Made by a program: the position numbers and the translations under genes. Shown piece by piece: positions 1-7,948 of a stretch of 64,000 bases of DNA. The notes under the pieces were generated by a model that made no database searches, had not been told where the DNA came from, and worked only from the letters and a program-made list of their open reading frames with translations. The DNA is from Pseudactinotalea sp. HY158 (GTDB taxonomy: Bacteria > Actinomycetota > Actinomycetes > Actinomycetales > Beutenbergiaceae): positions 2,988,079-3,052,078 of the forward strand of contig NZ_CP045920.1 in the NCBI RefSeq assembly GCF_009660225.1, in the 5' to 3' direction. The first letter of the stretch is position 1, and the number at the start of each line of letters is the position of its first letter.

Positions 1-486
1 GAACACCGTGGCCGGGGAGCCGACCCGGGCGACGATGCCGCCCTCCTGGTCGATCGTCACGGCGAGCGGGATCCCCGATCCGTCCTCCCCGACGGACGCC
101 TCCTGCAAGCCATTCGAAAGTTCGGCGGTGCCGACGGGATCGTGCTCGACCACAGGATTCGACCAGGCGAAGTAGAGCACACCGCCGAGGTCGTACTTCT
201 CCACGACCTCGGCCGGCGTGTCGACGCCGTAGCGGGCCTGATTCTCGGACTTCATCGAGTCGTCGTCGGCGGAGTTGCCGTAGACGTGGGTCCAGGTCAT
301 CTGACCGATGAGCTCCTCGAGGCTCATGTCTGCGACAATCTGGGCGATCGCATCCGCGTCGCTGGGCGGATCGATGGCGGCCTGGGCCGGCAGCATCGTG
401 GCCGCCACGAGACCGCCCGCCGCGAGCGCGGCGAGGCAGGCACGCGTACCGGTCGCGCGACCGGCCCGTCGAAGTGTTCGGGACAC
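1..486 (-). CDS. Secreted GH3 glycosidase (beta-N-acetylhexosaminidase-like), 5' part
   Basis: The first 162 codons are present and the gene runs off the left edge. The start is GTG at 486, with AGGAGG (494-499) seven bases upstream. Residues 1 to about 36 form a signal peptide (Arg-rich start, Ala/Gly/Leu core ending MLPAQA). The mature part begins with a conserved GH3 opening (IAQIVADMSLEELIGQM) and contains IPLAVTIDQEGGIVARVG, the IDQEGG motif typical of NagZ-type GH3 enzymes. Such enzymes remove beta-linked N-acetylhexosamine from glycans; here the enzyme is exported. The His-Asp catalytic dyad region lies outside the window, so beta-glucosidase activity cannot be excluded. An inverted repeat at 560-600 may control it. 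Confidence 0.85.
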   Translation of the reverse strand, partial: MSRTLRRAGRATGTRACLAALAAGGLVAATMLPAQAAIDPPSDADAIAQIVADMSLEELIGQMTWTHVYGNSADDDSMKSENQARYGVDTPAEVVEKYDLGGVLYFAWSNPVVEHDPVGTAELSNGLQEASVGEDGSGIPLAVTIDQEGGIVARVGSPATVF

Positions 487-559
487 CGTTGTTCCTCCTG
501 TGTTGGGTGAGTCGCACCGTTCCGGACCGGCAACCGTGCGCAGCACGGAACGTTGATGA

Positions 560-600
560 AAATATCTGTTGCCAGATCACTACTGGTCGTAAAGATATTT
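560..600. promoter_or_regulatory. Inverted repeat AAATATCT-N25-AGATATTT, candidate operator
   Basis: Two perfect 8-bp arms (560-567 and 593-600) lie in an unusually AT-rich island about 75 bases upstream of the GH3 start, with a smaller inner dyad GCCAG/CTGGT (571-575, 583-587). The position suits a repressor site for the glycosidase. The regulator is unknown; assignment as an operator is inference. Confidence 0.4.
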
Positions 601-709
601 CGGACCTGACATTACGGCGCCTGCCGCCGCTACGCAAGGGGAGCGACGTCGTCCACATGCTGAACACTTGCGGCGGCCCACGAGCACGCCGACTCGCGCC
701 CATGCACAA

Positions 710-789
710 TGGCACCCGTGTCCACCTCGATCGTCCTGCGCGCATCCCTTCGGCCCTCCCCGGGCCGAATGATGCGAATGTGCGCCTGA
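710..789 (+). CDS. Possible Met-rich leader peptide upstream of metQ
   Basis: A 26-codon frame starts at ATG 710 and ends RMMRMCA-stop, so three Met codons and one Cys codon fall immediately before its TGA. Its distal part overlaps a strong hairpin (741-776). The metQNI operon begins 152 bases later. Leader peptides rich in the regulated amino acid are known from attenuators, and sulfur-amino-acid uORFs are known in actinobacteria. There is no clear ribosome binding site, so this is a suggestion only. Otherwise 487-941 holds no recognisable gene and no SAM riboswitch motif I could see. Confidence 0.2.
741..776 (+). promoter_or_regulatory. Hairpin in the metQNI leader
   Basis: CGCAT (741-745) pairs with ATGCG (772-776), and TTCGGCCC (749-756) pairs with GGGCCGAA (762-769), leaving a five-base loop. 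The stem covers the first Met codons of the possible leader peptide. It could act as an attenuator or pause hairpin; no T-tract follows. Confidence 0.35.
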
Positions 790-941
790 ACCACGCCTCC
801 CCCGCGCCCATCTGAGCGGCGCATCGGGTCGTCCCCCACCCGCACCGACCCGCCAGGCCCGTGAGCACGACCGCTGCCGCGAGCCGTCCCGCCCCGAACG
901 GCGGCCCATCCGCGCCGCCCCAGCACGAAGGAACCACACCC

Positions 942-1835
942 ATGTCCCCCCTCCGCCTCAAGCACGCCGCACTCGCCTCCCTCCTCACCGCCGGCGCCCT
1001 CGCCCTGACCGCCTGCGGCAGCGATGCCCCCGCCGCGGCCTCGACCGGCAGCAGCGACGACCCGATCCGGATCGGCGTGGTCACGGCCGCCGAGGACTAC
1101 TGGGACACGTTCACCGACCTCGCGGCCGCCGAGGGGATCAGCGTCGAGTTCGTCAACTTCACCGACTACCAGCTGCCCAACCAGGCGCTCACCGACGGCG
1201 AGCTCGACCTCAACCAGTTCCAGCACCTGCTCTTCCTCGCCCAGTACAACGCGAAGGCCGACGGCGACCTCGTGGCGATCGCCTCGACCGCCGTCTACCC
1301 GCTCGGCATCTACTCGACCGAGCACGCCACCATCGAGGAGATCCCCGACGGCGGCGAGGTCGCCATCCCCAACGACGCCACGAACCAGGCCCGTGCGCTC
1401 CTCGTGCTCCAGGAGGCCGGGCTGATCGAGCTCGCCGGCGGCGGGAACGCCTTCTCCGCCCCGAGCGACGTGCTCGACTCCTCCCGGGTGAGCGTCACCC
1501 CCGTCGACGCCGCCCAGACCCCGCTCGCGCTCGAGGACGTCGACGCCTCGATCATCAACAACGACTTCGTGGGCAAGGCCGGCCTGAGCGCCGACGACGC
1601 GCTCTTCTCCGACGACCCCGAGTCCGACGCCGCCGCCCCCTACATCAACATCTGGGCGGCCCGGGCCGGCGACGCCGACAACCCGACCTTCGCCAAGCTC
1701 GCCGAGATCTACCACGACGCGACCGTCGAGGCCGGCGTGCAGGAGGTCGCCGGCGGCACCGCGGCCTTCCTCGACAAGGCCCCGGCCGCGCTGGCGGACA
1801 TCCTGACCGGGCTGCAGACCGACATCGACGGCTGA
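942..1835 (+). CDS. metQ: D-methionine-binding lipoprotein of the MetNIQ importer
   Basis: This is the substrate-binding lipoprotein (NlpA family) that delivers methionine to the MetN-MetI ABC transporter at the outer face of the membrane. The 297-aa product starts MSPLRLKH and has a lipobox LTAC with Cys25. The NlpA-type fold follows (IRIGVVTAAEDYWDTF, then FTDYQLPNQALTDGELDLNQFQH). ATG 942 is preferred over the in-frame GTG at 861 because AAGGA (928-932) precedes it and the signal peptide then starts at residue 1. metN follows after an 11-base gap and metI overlaps metN, so the three form an operon. Confidence 0.93.
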   Translation: MSPLRLKHAALASLLTAGALALTACGSDAPAAASTGSSDDPIRIGVVTAAEDYWDTFTDLAAAEGISVEFVNFTDYQLPNQALTDGELDLNQFQHLLFLAQYNAKADGDLVAIASTAVYPLGIYSTEHATIEEIPDGGEVAIPNDATNQARALLVLQEAGLIELAGGGNAFSAPSDVLDSSRVSVTPVDAAQTPLALEDVDASIINNDFVGKAGLSADDALFSDDPESDAAAPYINIWAARAGDADNPTFAKLAEIYHDATVEAGVQEVAGGTAAFLDKAPAALADILTGLQTDIDG

Positions 1836-1846
1836 GTCGCCCAGCC

Positions 1847-2899
1847 ATGACCGACACCATCATCCGCCTCGAGCGCGTGAGCAAGTCCTTCGGCGCACTG
1901 CGCGCCGTCGACGAGGTCTCCCTCGAGATCCACGCCGGGGAGATCTTCGGGGTCATCGGCCACTCGGGGGCGGGCAAGAGCACCCTCGTGCGACTCATCA
2001 ACGCCCTCGAGCGGCACGATGCCGGCGAGCTCACCGTCGCCGGCGAGCCGCTCTCGCCGCTGAGCGAGACGCGGCTGCGCGGGGTCCGGGCCGGGATCGG
2101 CATGATCTTCCAGCACTTCAACCTGCTCGGCTCGCGCACCGTCGCCGCGAACGTGGCCTATCCGCTCGAGGTAGCGGGCTGGCCGCGGGCCCGGCGCCGG
2201 GCGCGGGTGGCCGAGCTGCTCGAGTTCGTGGGGCTGTCCGACAAGGCACGCGCGTATCCCGCGAAGCTCTCCGGTGGCCAGAAGCAGCGCGTGGGCATCG
2301 CCCGGGCGCTCGCGACCAGCCCGCGGATCCTGCTCGCCGACGAGCCCACCAGTGCGCTCGACCCGGAGACGACCGCCGACGTGCTCTCCCTGCTGCAACG
2401 GGTCAACGCCGAGCTGGGCATCACGGTCGTCGTCATCACCCACGAGATGGACGTCGTGCGCGCGATCTGCGACCGGGTGGCGGTCATGGACTCGGGCCGC
2501 GTGGTCGAGACCGGCCCCACCTACGACGTGTTCACGCGCCCGCGGGCGCCCATGACCCGCACGTTCGTCGCCTCCACCCGGCGCGACCGGCCCTCGGCCG
2601 AGGTGGTCGAGCGGCTGCGCGCCCGCCACACGGGTCGGCTTCTCACGCTCGGTGTGGACGACGAGACTCGCTCGAGCGTTCGCCTCCAGTCGGTCCTCGG
2701 CCGGCACGACGTGGCCGCCACCCTCGTCTACGGCGGCATCACGGAGGTGTCCGGACGGCCGTCCGGTTCGCTCACCTACGAGCTGACCGGGCCCGGCGTG
2801 GCCGGGGCCGTGGCCGAGCTGCGCGGACTGACGGACGTCGAGGACTGGGGAGCGACGTCGTCCACAAGCGGTTCCGGAGCATCGGAGGTGCGCCCGTGA
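1847..2899 (+). CDS. metN: Methionine ABC transporter ATP-binding protein
   Basis: This ATPase powers methionine import. The 350-aa protein has Walker A GHSGAGKS at about residues 38-45, the ABC signature LSGGQKQR at about 141-148, Walker B ILLADEPT just after, and the H-loop ITHEMDVV. The C-terminal 80 or so residues match the NIL domain of MetN, which in characterised homologues binds methionine and inhibits transport. The order metQ-metN-metI and the 4-base overlap with metI (2896-2899) support translational coupling. Confidence 0.95.
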   Translation: MTDTIIRLERVSKSFGALRAVDEVSLEIHAGEIFGVIGHSGAGKSTLVRLINALERHDAGELTVAGEPLSPLSETRLRGVRAGIGMIFQHFNLLGSRTVAANVAYPLEVAGWPRARRRARVAELLEFVGLSDKARAYPAKLSGGQKQRVGIARALATSPRILLADEPTSALDPETTADVLSLLQRVNAELGITVVVITHEMDVVRAICDRVAVMDSGRVVETGPTYDVFTRPRAPMTRTFVASTRRDRPSAEVVERLRARHTGRLLTLGVDDETRSSVRLQSVLGRHDVAATLVYGGITEVSGRPSGSLTYELTGPGVAGAVAELRGLTDVEDWGATSSTSGSGASEVRP

Positions 2900-3552
2900 C
2901 GGCCGGCGACATGGCGCCGCTGCTGCTCGAGGCCCTCGGGCAGACGGCCTACATGGTCCTCATCACCCTCGCCGCGGGCGGCGTCGTCGGACTCGCGCTC
3001 GGGATCGGGCTGTACGTGACGCGCAGCGGGAACCTGCTCGCGAACCGGGCCACCTTCACGATCCTCAACCTGGGCGTGAACATCGTGCGGCCGATCCCGT
3101 TCCTCATCTTCCTCGTGGCGCTCGGGCCGCTGACCAAGCTGGTGACCGGGCGGATCATCGGGATCGAGGCGTTCACGTTCGCGATGTGCTTCATGGCCGC
3201 GTTCGTGTTCTCCCGGCTCGTGGAGCAGAACCTGCTGTCGATCGACCCGGGCGTGGTCGAGGCGGCGCGCGCGATGGGCGCCTCGCCGCTGCGGATCATC
3301 CTCACCGTGCTCATCCCCGAGGCGCTCGCCCCGCTCATCCTCGGGTACACGTTCCTGTTCGTCGGCGTGCTCGACATGTCGGCGATCGGCGGGTACCTCG
3401 GCGCCGGTGGGCTCGGCGACGTCGCGATCGTGTACGGCTACCAGCAGTACGACTGGGCCGTGACCGCGACCGTCGTGGTGATCATCGTGATCATCGTCCA
3501 GCTCGTGCAGTGGCTCGGGAACTCGCTGGCGAAACGGGCGCTGCGGCGCTGA
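2896..3552 (+). CDS. metI: Methionine ABC transporter permease
   Basis: This 218-aa integral membrane subunit has five hydrophobic segments. It carries the EAA-loop signature of binding-protein-dependent permeases (VVEAARAMGASPLRIILTVLIPEALAPLILG, about residues 120-150) that contacts MetN. The GTG start overlaps the metN stop. Together with metQ and metN it forms a complete MetNIQ importer. A perfect palindrome 18 bases after the stop probably ends the transcript. Confidence 0.95.
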   Translation: MTAGDMAPLLLEALGQTAYMVLITLAAGGVVGLALGIGLYVTRSGNLLANRATFTILNLGVNIVRPIPFLIFLVALGPLTKLVTGRIIGIEAFTFAMCFMAAFVFSRLVEQNLLSIDPGVVEAARAMGASPLRIILTVLIPEALAPLILGYTFLFVGVLDMSAIGGYLGAGGLGDVAIVYGYQQYDWAVTATVVVIIVIIVQLVQWLGNSLAKRALRR

Positions 3553-3570
3553 GTCGAATCACTCGTCGAG

Positions 3571-3618
3571 AACGACCTTGTGGTCGGGAATCGCGCGATT
3601 CCCGACCACAAGGTCGTT
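3571..3618. terminator. Perfect 48-bp palindrome between convergent metI and folD
   Basis: Bases 3571-3594 are the exact reverse complement of 3595-3618, with no unpaired centre; each arm begins AACGACCTTGTGGTCGGGAA. It sits between the convergent ends of metI and folD, where a bidirectional terminator is expected. Neither side has a clear T-run, so intrinsic termination would be of the U-tract-poor kind found in actinobacteria. Confidence 0.7.
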
Positions 3619-3632
3619 GTGAACGGCTGAGC

Positions 3633-4499
3633 TCAGGCCGCCAGGCCCGCCCGGCGTTCCGCGGCCTCGACCGCGTTCTTGAAGAGCATGGCGATGGTCG
3701 TCGGGCCGACCCCCCCGATCCGCGGGGTGATCGCGCCGGCGACCTGCTCGCAGGCCTCGTCGACGTCCGGCAGGAGCCTGCGCCCCTCGTAGCGGACGCC
3801 GCCGCCGATGACGGTGACGCCCGGGGTCAGGTGCTCGGGCTGGAGGATGCCGGGCACGCCCGCGGCGGCGATGACGATGTCGGCGCGGCGGGTGTAGTCG
3901 GCCCAGTCGGGCACGCCCGTGTGGACGACGGTCACCGCGGCGTTCGCGGTCGGACGTTTCTGCGAGAGCAGCAGCGCGAGCGGCCGGCCGAGCGTCGTGC
4001 CCCGGCCGAGGATGACGACGTGGCGCCCGGAGACCTCGATCTCGTAGTGGGCGAGGATCGCCTCGATGCCCGCGGGCGTGCACGGGACCGGCCCGGGCAT
4101 CCCCAGGGCGAGGCGGCCCATGTTCACCGGGTGCAGGCCGTCGACGTCCTTATCGGGGTCGAGGGCGAGCAGGGCGGCGTCGAAGTCGATCTGCGGCGGG
4201 GTCGGGTGCTGGATGAGCACGGCGTCCACGTCGCTCGCCTCGTTCATGTCGGCGACCGCGGCGAGCACATCGGCCTGCGTGGCGTCGTCCCCGAGATGGA
4301 TGTGCGGCGCGGTGAACCCGAGCTCGGTGGCCTTGGTCTGCTTCATCCGGATGTACCCGGCGGAGGCGGAGTCGGAGCCGACGAGGATCGTGCCCAGGCC
4401 CGGGGTGTGCCCAGCCGCGGTGAGCGCGGCGATCCGGGGCGCGAGGCCGGCGAGGACCGCGTCCGCGACCGGGCCGCCCGGCAGCATTCGAGCACTCAC
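3633..4499 (-). CDS. folD: Bifunctional methylene-THF dehydrogenase / methenyl-THF cyclohydrolase
   Basis: FolD interconverts 5,10-methylene-THF, 5,10-methenyl-THF and 10-formyl-THF, feeding purine synthesis. The 288-aa length is usual. Visible landmarks are [16 protein letters not shown] (the Y-x3-K active-site motif), [10 protein letters not shown] (usually QLPLP), [23 protein letters not shown], the NADP-binding segment [17 protein letters not shown], and [19 protein letters not shown]. The GTG start overlaps the glyA stop by four bases (GTGA), so the two are translationally coupled and share the ZTP riboswitch upstream of glyA. The product supplies formyl groups for PurN and PurH, also in this window. 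Confidence 0.95.
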   Translation of the reverse strand: MSARMLPGGPVADAVLAGLAPRIAALTAAGHTPGLGTILVGSDSASAGYIRMKQTKATELGFTAPHIHLGDDATQADVLAAVADMNEASDVDAVLIQHPTPPQIDFDAALLALDPDKDVDGLHPVNMGRLALGMPGPVPCTPAGIEAILAHYEIEVSGRHVVILGRGTTLGRPLALLLSQKRPTANAAVTVVHTGVPDWADYTRRADIVIAAAGVPGILQPEHLTPGVTVIGGGVRYEGRRLLPDVDEACEQVAGAITPRIGGVGPTTIAMLFKNAVEAAERRAGLAA

Positions 4500-5782
4500 T
4501 GCTGCAGGCCGGGGTAGAGCGGGAACGCGCCGGTCAGCTTGGCCACGCGGGCCTTGGCCGCCTCGACGTCGGCGCCCGCGCCGGTCGCGAGCAGCCCCGC
4601 GATGATGTCGGCGACCTCGGTGAACTCCTCGTCGCCGAAGCCGCGGGAGGCGAGCGCCGGGGTGCCGATCCGCAGGCCGGAGGTGACCCGGGGCGGGCGC
4701 GGGTCGAACGGCACGGCGTTGCGGTTGACCGTGATGCCGGCCGCGTGCAGGAGGTCCTCGGCCTGCTGGCCGTCGAGGTCGGAGTGGCGCAGGTCCACGA
4801 GCACAAGGTGGACGTCGGTACCACCGGAGACGACGGACACGCCCGCCTTCTTCACGTCCTCCGCGAGCAACCGGTCGGCGATGATCCGCGCGCCCGAGAT
4901 CGTGCGGGCCTGCCGCTCGCGGAAGTCCGCGCCGGCCGCGACCTTGAGGGCCGTGGCCTTCGCCGCCACGACGTGCATGAGCGGACCGCCCTGCTGGCCC
5001 GGGAAGACGGCCGAGTCGAGCTTCTTGCCGAACGTCTCACCGTCGCGGGAGAGGATGAGGCCCGAGCGGGGGCCGCCGAGCGTCTTGTGCACGGTGGTCG
5101 AGGTGACGTCCGAGAACGGTACCGGGTTCGGGTGCAGACCGGCGGCCACGAGACCCGCGAAGTGGGCCATGTCGGTCCACAGGTAGGCGCCGACCTCGTC
5201 CGCGATCGAGCGGAACGCCTCGAAGTCGAGGTGGCGGGGGTAGGCCGACCAGCCGGCGATGATGACCTTCGGCTGCTCCTCGATGGCGCGGGCACGCAGC
5301 GCGTCGTAGTCGATCAGGTGGGTGTCCTCGGCCACGCCGTAGGCGGCGACGTCGTACAGCTTGCCGGAGAAGTTGATCTTCATGCCGTGGGTCAGGTGCC
5401 CGCCGTGCGCGAGCGAGAGGCCGAGGATCTTGTCGCCCGGCTTGATGAGGGCGTGGAGCACGGCGGCGTTCGCGGTCGCACCCGAGTGCGGCTGGACGTT
5501 CGCGTAGTCGGCGCCGAAGAGGGACTTCGCGCGCTCGATCGCGAGCGACTCGGCGATGTCGACCTGCTCGCAGCCACCGTAGTAGCGGCGGCCGGGGTAG
5601 CCCTCGGCGTACTTGTTCGTCAGCACCGACCCCTGGGCCTGGAGCACGGCGCGGGGAACGAAGTTCTCCGAGGCGATCATCTCGAGGGTGTCGCGCTGGC
5701 GGACGAGCTCCCCCTCGAGCACGGCGGCGATCTCGGGATCGAGCTCGGCCAGGGGCATGTTGGCGGCGGCTTCTTGCGTCAC
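4496..5782 (-). CDS. glyA: Serine hydroxymethyltransferase
   Basis: GlyA converts serine and THF to glycine and 5,10-methylene-THF, the main entry of one-carbon units. The 428-aa protein shows [32 protein letters not shown] near the N-terminus and the PLP lysine in [14 protein letters not shown] (about residue 232; the more usual form is THKTLRGPRGG). Other conserved parts include [10 protein letters not shown] and [15 protein letters not shown]. The start lies 71 bases below a ZTP riboswitch, linking expression to the 10-formyl-THF shortage signal. It forms an operon with folD. Confidence 0.96.
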   Translation of the reverse strand: MTQEAAANMPLAELDPEIAAVLEGELVRQRDTLEMIASENFVPRAVLQAQGSVLTNKYAEGYPGRRYYGGCEQVDIAESLAIERAKSLFGADYANVQPHSGATANAAVLHALIKPGDKILGLSLAHGGHLTHGMKINFSGKLYDVAAYGVAEDTHLIDYDALRARAIEEQPKVIIAGWSAYPRHLDFEAFRSIADEVGAYLWTDMAHFAGLVAAGLHPNPVPFSDVTSTTVHKTLGGPRSGLILSRDGETFGKKLDSAVFPGQQGGPLMHVVAAKATALKVAAGADFRERQARTISGARIIADRLLAEDVKKAGVSVVSGGTDVHLVLVDLRHSDLDGQQAEDLLHAAGITVNRNAVPFDPRPPRVTSGLRIGTPALASRGFGDEEFTEVADIIAGLLATGAGADVEAAKARVAKLTGAFPLYPGLQQ

Positions 5783-5852
5783 GGGTTCTCCAAGTACGGG
5801 TCTCGACGGTGTCGACGGATGTCGATCGATCTCGGTCGGTCTCAGTCGATTC

Positions 5853-5933
5853 CGTGGCCCAGGCGGGCGACCACGAACTCCTTGGCATCGCTCCCCGGTG
5901 GTGATCCACCTCTGCGCCAGTCGCGATGATGCC
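5853..5933 (-). ncRNA. ZTP (pfl) riboswitch upstream of glyA-folD
   Basis: Read on the minus strand, this matches the pfl/ZTP architecture. P1 pairs GGCATC (5928-5933) with GATGCC (5884-5889). Inside it are the conserved GACTGGCG (5915-5922), P2 GGTGG/CCACC (5906-5910 with 5897-5901) and GGGGAGC. P3 pairs CGTGG (5871-5875) with CCACG (5853-5857) and its loop carries the conserved CCGCCTGGGC. A second copy with the same conserved blocks precedes purH. pfl RNAs are known to bind ZMP/ZTP and to activate one-carbon and purine genes, including glyA, folD and purH. Confidence 0.92.
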
Positions 5934-5934
5934 A

Positions 5935-5940
5935 GTGTAC
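5935..5940 (-). promoter_or_regulatory. Candidate -10 box of the glyA-folD promoter
   Basis: On the minus strand a TACACT box lies just before the first base of the riboswitch P1 stem, the expected place for the -10 element of the transcript carrying the ZTP sensor. No clear -35 is visible. The IS982 element begins about 68 bases upstream, so the core promoter seems to be spared. Confidence 0.4.
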
Positions 5941-6007
5941 AAGGAACCGGCGGCGATCCGATATGCGATCGCCGCCCACCGGCCGTGGCCGGACGCGGGA
6001 ACGGTCA

Positions 6008-7049
6008 CTAGATGAGTAATTCCAAGGGGTGTGGGCGGCGCGGCGGCTGCGCGGTGAGCGAGAAAGTGTCCAGGATCGGCGTTGTTACCCCAATCGCCGA
6101 ACGTGGAGGTTCGCCGTGGACGCCGACCTGGACACCCTCGCAACTGAACTGTACGTCACGACCGATGACCTACTGAAGGCCCATCCCGAAGAATGCCCGT
6201 TGCGGCCGTTGGTGGGCCTGGCACCGCAGATCAGCGACGCCGAGCTGATCACGTTGGCGGTGATGCAGGCACTGCTGGGCCATACCAACGAGACCCGCTG
6301 GCTCCGGTACGCCCACACGCACCTGCACGCCATGTTCCCCTACATTCCGCGTCAATCGGGCTACAACAAGCGCCTGCGTGCCCTGGTCGGGACCGTGGCA
6401 TGGCTGATCCGGGCGCTGGCATCCCAGACCTCCGTGTACGACGACGACGTCCTCCTGGTCGACTCCACCCCCATCGAATGCGCCCGCTCCAGGGAGACCG
6501 TGCACCGCTCGGACCTGGCCGGCTGGGCCCAGTACGGCTACTGCGCCAGCCACTCCCGCTACTTCTGGGGACTACGCCTGCACATGATCGCCACCGTCCA
6601 TGGACTGCCCATTGCGTTCGCGATCACCGGCGCCAAGGCCGATGAACGCACCGTGGTCCTGGAACTCCTGCAGACCGACCAGTCCCTGGCCGGACGCGCC
6701 CGATCGATCCTGATCGGTGACAAGAACTACTTCGGCCACCAGTTCGAGACCGACCTCGCCGACCACGACATCGAACTGCTGCGCCCAGCACGCAAGGGCG
6801 AGAAACCGCGCCCGGGTGCACGGTTCTTCAAACCACTGCGCCAGACCATCGAATCGATCTTCGATACCTTCAAGGGCCAACTCGACCTCGAACGCCACCA
6901 AGGCCGCACCCCCGCCGGTGTCCTGATCCGCATCCTGCAACGCATCCTGGCCCTGACCGCCGCCATCTGGCACAACGACCGTACCGGCCAGCCCATCCGC
7001 CGCTCACTGACCGCCTACGACCACTGACCCCTTGGAATTACTCATCTAG
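6008..7049 (+). mobile_element. IS982-family insertion sequence with 23-bp perfect terminal repeats
   Basis: Bases 6008-6030 and 7027-7049 are perfect inverted repeats (outer ends CTAGATGAGTAATTCCAAGG). Because CTAG is itself palindromic, the outermost four bases may be a CTAG target duplication, leaving 19-bp inverted repeats (6012-6030, 7027-7045). The element of about 1.04 kb holds one intact transposase. It lies between the glyA promoter and the thiamine-binding protein gene. Intact ends and gene suggest a recent arrival. Confidence 0.92.
6116..7027 (+). CDS. IS982 family transposase
   Basis: The 303-aa DDE transposase begins VDADLDTLATELYVTTDDLL and contains LLVDSTPIECARSRETVHRSD (first catalytic Asp), ILIGDKNYFG (second Asp) and RQTIESIFDTFKGQ (Glu), in the IS982 arrangement. 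GTG 6116 is chosen because GGAGG (6105-6109) lies six bases upstream and the IS982-like N-terminus begins there. An in-frame GTG at 6029 would add 29 residues encoded by terminal element sequence. The stop codon TGA overlaps the right inverted repeat. Confidence 0.93.
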   Translation: MDADLDTLATELYVTTDDLLKAHPEECPLRPLVGLAPQISDAELITLAVMQALLGHTNETRWLRYAHTHLHAMFPYIPRQSGYNKRLRALVGTVAWLIRALASQTSVYDDDVLLVDSTPIECARSRETVHRSDLAGWAQYGYCASHSRYFWGLRLHMIATVHGLPIAFAITGAKADERTVVLELLQTDQSLAGRARSILIGDKNYFGHQFETDLADHDIELLRPARKGEKPRPGARFFKPLRQTIESIFDTFKGQLDLERHQGRTPAGVLIRILQRILALTAAIWHNDRTGQPIRRSLTAYDH

Positions 7050-7052
7050 GCT
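7047..7052 (+). promoter_or_regulatory. -10 box TAGGCT across the IS982 right boundary
   Basis: TAGGCT lies six bases before the ATG at 7059, which would give an essentially leaderless transcript. Its first three bases belong to the IS end or CTAG target. The base run CTGACC at 7024-7029, 17 bases upstream and inside the element, resembles a -35 box. Confidence 0.45.
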
Positions 7053-7058
7053 GGACGC

Positions 7059-7358
7059 ATGCTCGTAGCGATCAGTATCAGCCCCTCCGCCGGCGACGAG
7101 ACCGGGGGCGTGAGCGACGCGGTGGCCAAGGCCGTCCGGGTCATCCGCGACTCCGGCCTGCCGAACGAGACCACCGCCATGTTCACCACGATCGAGGGCG
7201 AATGGGACGAGGTCATGGCCGTGGTCAAGGCGGCCCTCGACGCGGCCGGCGAGGGCTCCCCGCGGGTCGGACTCGTGCTCAAGGCCGACATCCGGCCCGG
7301 CTTCACGAATCAGCTGACCGAGAAGGTCGACCGGGTCGAGGCCCGGCTGACCGACTGA
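7059..7358 (+). CDS. MTH1187-type thiamine-binding protein
   Basis: This 99-aa protein belongs to the MTH1187/YkoF-like thiamine-binding family (formerly DUF77), small cytoplasmic alpha/beta proteins that bind thiamine or related compounds. Visible family features are the N-terminal strand LVAISISPSA, the segment VIRDSGLPNETTAMFTTIEG and GSPRVGLVLKADIRPG. The start lies nine bases past the IS982 right end, so the insertion changed its upstream region but not the coding frame. The gene converges with the lipoprotein gene with only 15 bases between stops. Confidence 0.85.
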   Translation: MLVAISISPSAGDETGGVSDAVAKAVRVIRDSGLPNETTAMFTTIEGEWDEVMAVVKAALDAAGEGSPRVGLVLKADIRPGFTNQLTEKVDRVEARLTD

Positions 7359-7373
7359 CCGGCGCGCTCCGCC

Positions 7374-7919
7374 TCAGCCGAACTTCACCTCGGCGACGGC
7401 GTGCTCCCGCCCCTGACCGGCCGCCTGGAGTTCGACTCGCAATTCGACGGTCTCCCCGGTGCTCGTGTCCTCGTACCGCACGAAGGTGGATCCGGCCCCG
7501 GAGTCCTCGCCGACCCGATCCCAGTGCGGGCCGCCCGGATCGGCATGACCGGTGAGCTCCTCGACCACCTCGGGGGTGGCGAGCTCGACCATCCGGTCGT
7601 GATCCCCCGACCCCCAGGCGACGATCAGGGCGTCGGCGTAGTCGGCGGCGTCGGTCGGGATGGGCGCATCGGTCCCGCCGGTCTCACTCCGTGTCGGGGT
7701 GGGCGTCGGGGTGGACGTCGGGCTCGCGGTATCGCTCTGCGAGCCCGTGGGCGCCGACTCGTTCGGCCCCGGCTCGCTCGGCGTGACCGAGGCCGGCGGT
7801 GACGCGGGCGGGGTGGGCGAGCCGCCGTCGTCCCCACTCTCACAGCCGCTCAGCGATGCGAGCAGCGCCGCGGCCAGGGCGCCGGCCGCGAGGGCGTGGC
7901 GCGTAGTGAGCGCGTGCAT
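7374..7919 (-). CDS. Putative lipoprotein with Ser/Thr/Pro-rich linker
   Basis: This 181-aa secreted lipoprotein has a signal peptide ending LLASLSGC (lipobox LSGC). A linker of about 70 residues rich in Pro, Ser and Thr (with TSTPTPTPTRSET) follows, then a small C-terminal domain of about 90 residues (DYADALIVAWGSGDHDRMVELATPEVVEELT...) resembling NTF2/SnoaL-like folds in lipoproteins; that likeness is weak. ATG 7919 is chosen because GGAAGGA (7924-7930) lies just upstream; an in-frame start at 7934 would leave no binding site. Function unknown. Confidence 0.8.
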   Translation of the reverse strand: MHALTTRHALAAGALAAALLASLSGCESGDDGGSPTPPASPPASVTPSEPGPNESAPTGSQSDTASPTSTPTPTPTRSETGGTDAPIPTDAADYADALIVAWGSGDHDRMVELATPEVVEELTGHADPGGPHWDRVGEDSGAGSTFVRYEDTSTGETVELRVELQAAGQGREHAVAEVKFG

Positions 7920-7948
7920 GAAATCCTTCCCCATCGTCGGTGCCGGGG

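Noticed and set aside
487-941. SAM riboswitch upstream of metQ
   Set aside because: I could not find the conserved core of SAM-I, SAM-II or SAM-IV; only a hairpin and a possible leader peptide are visible.
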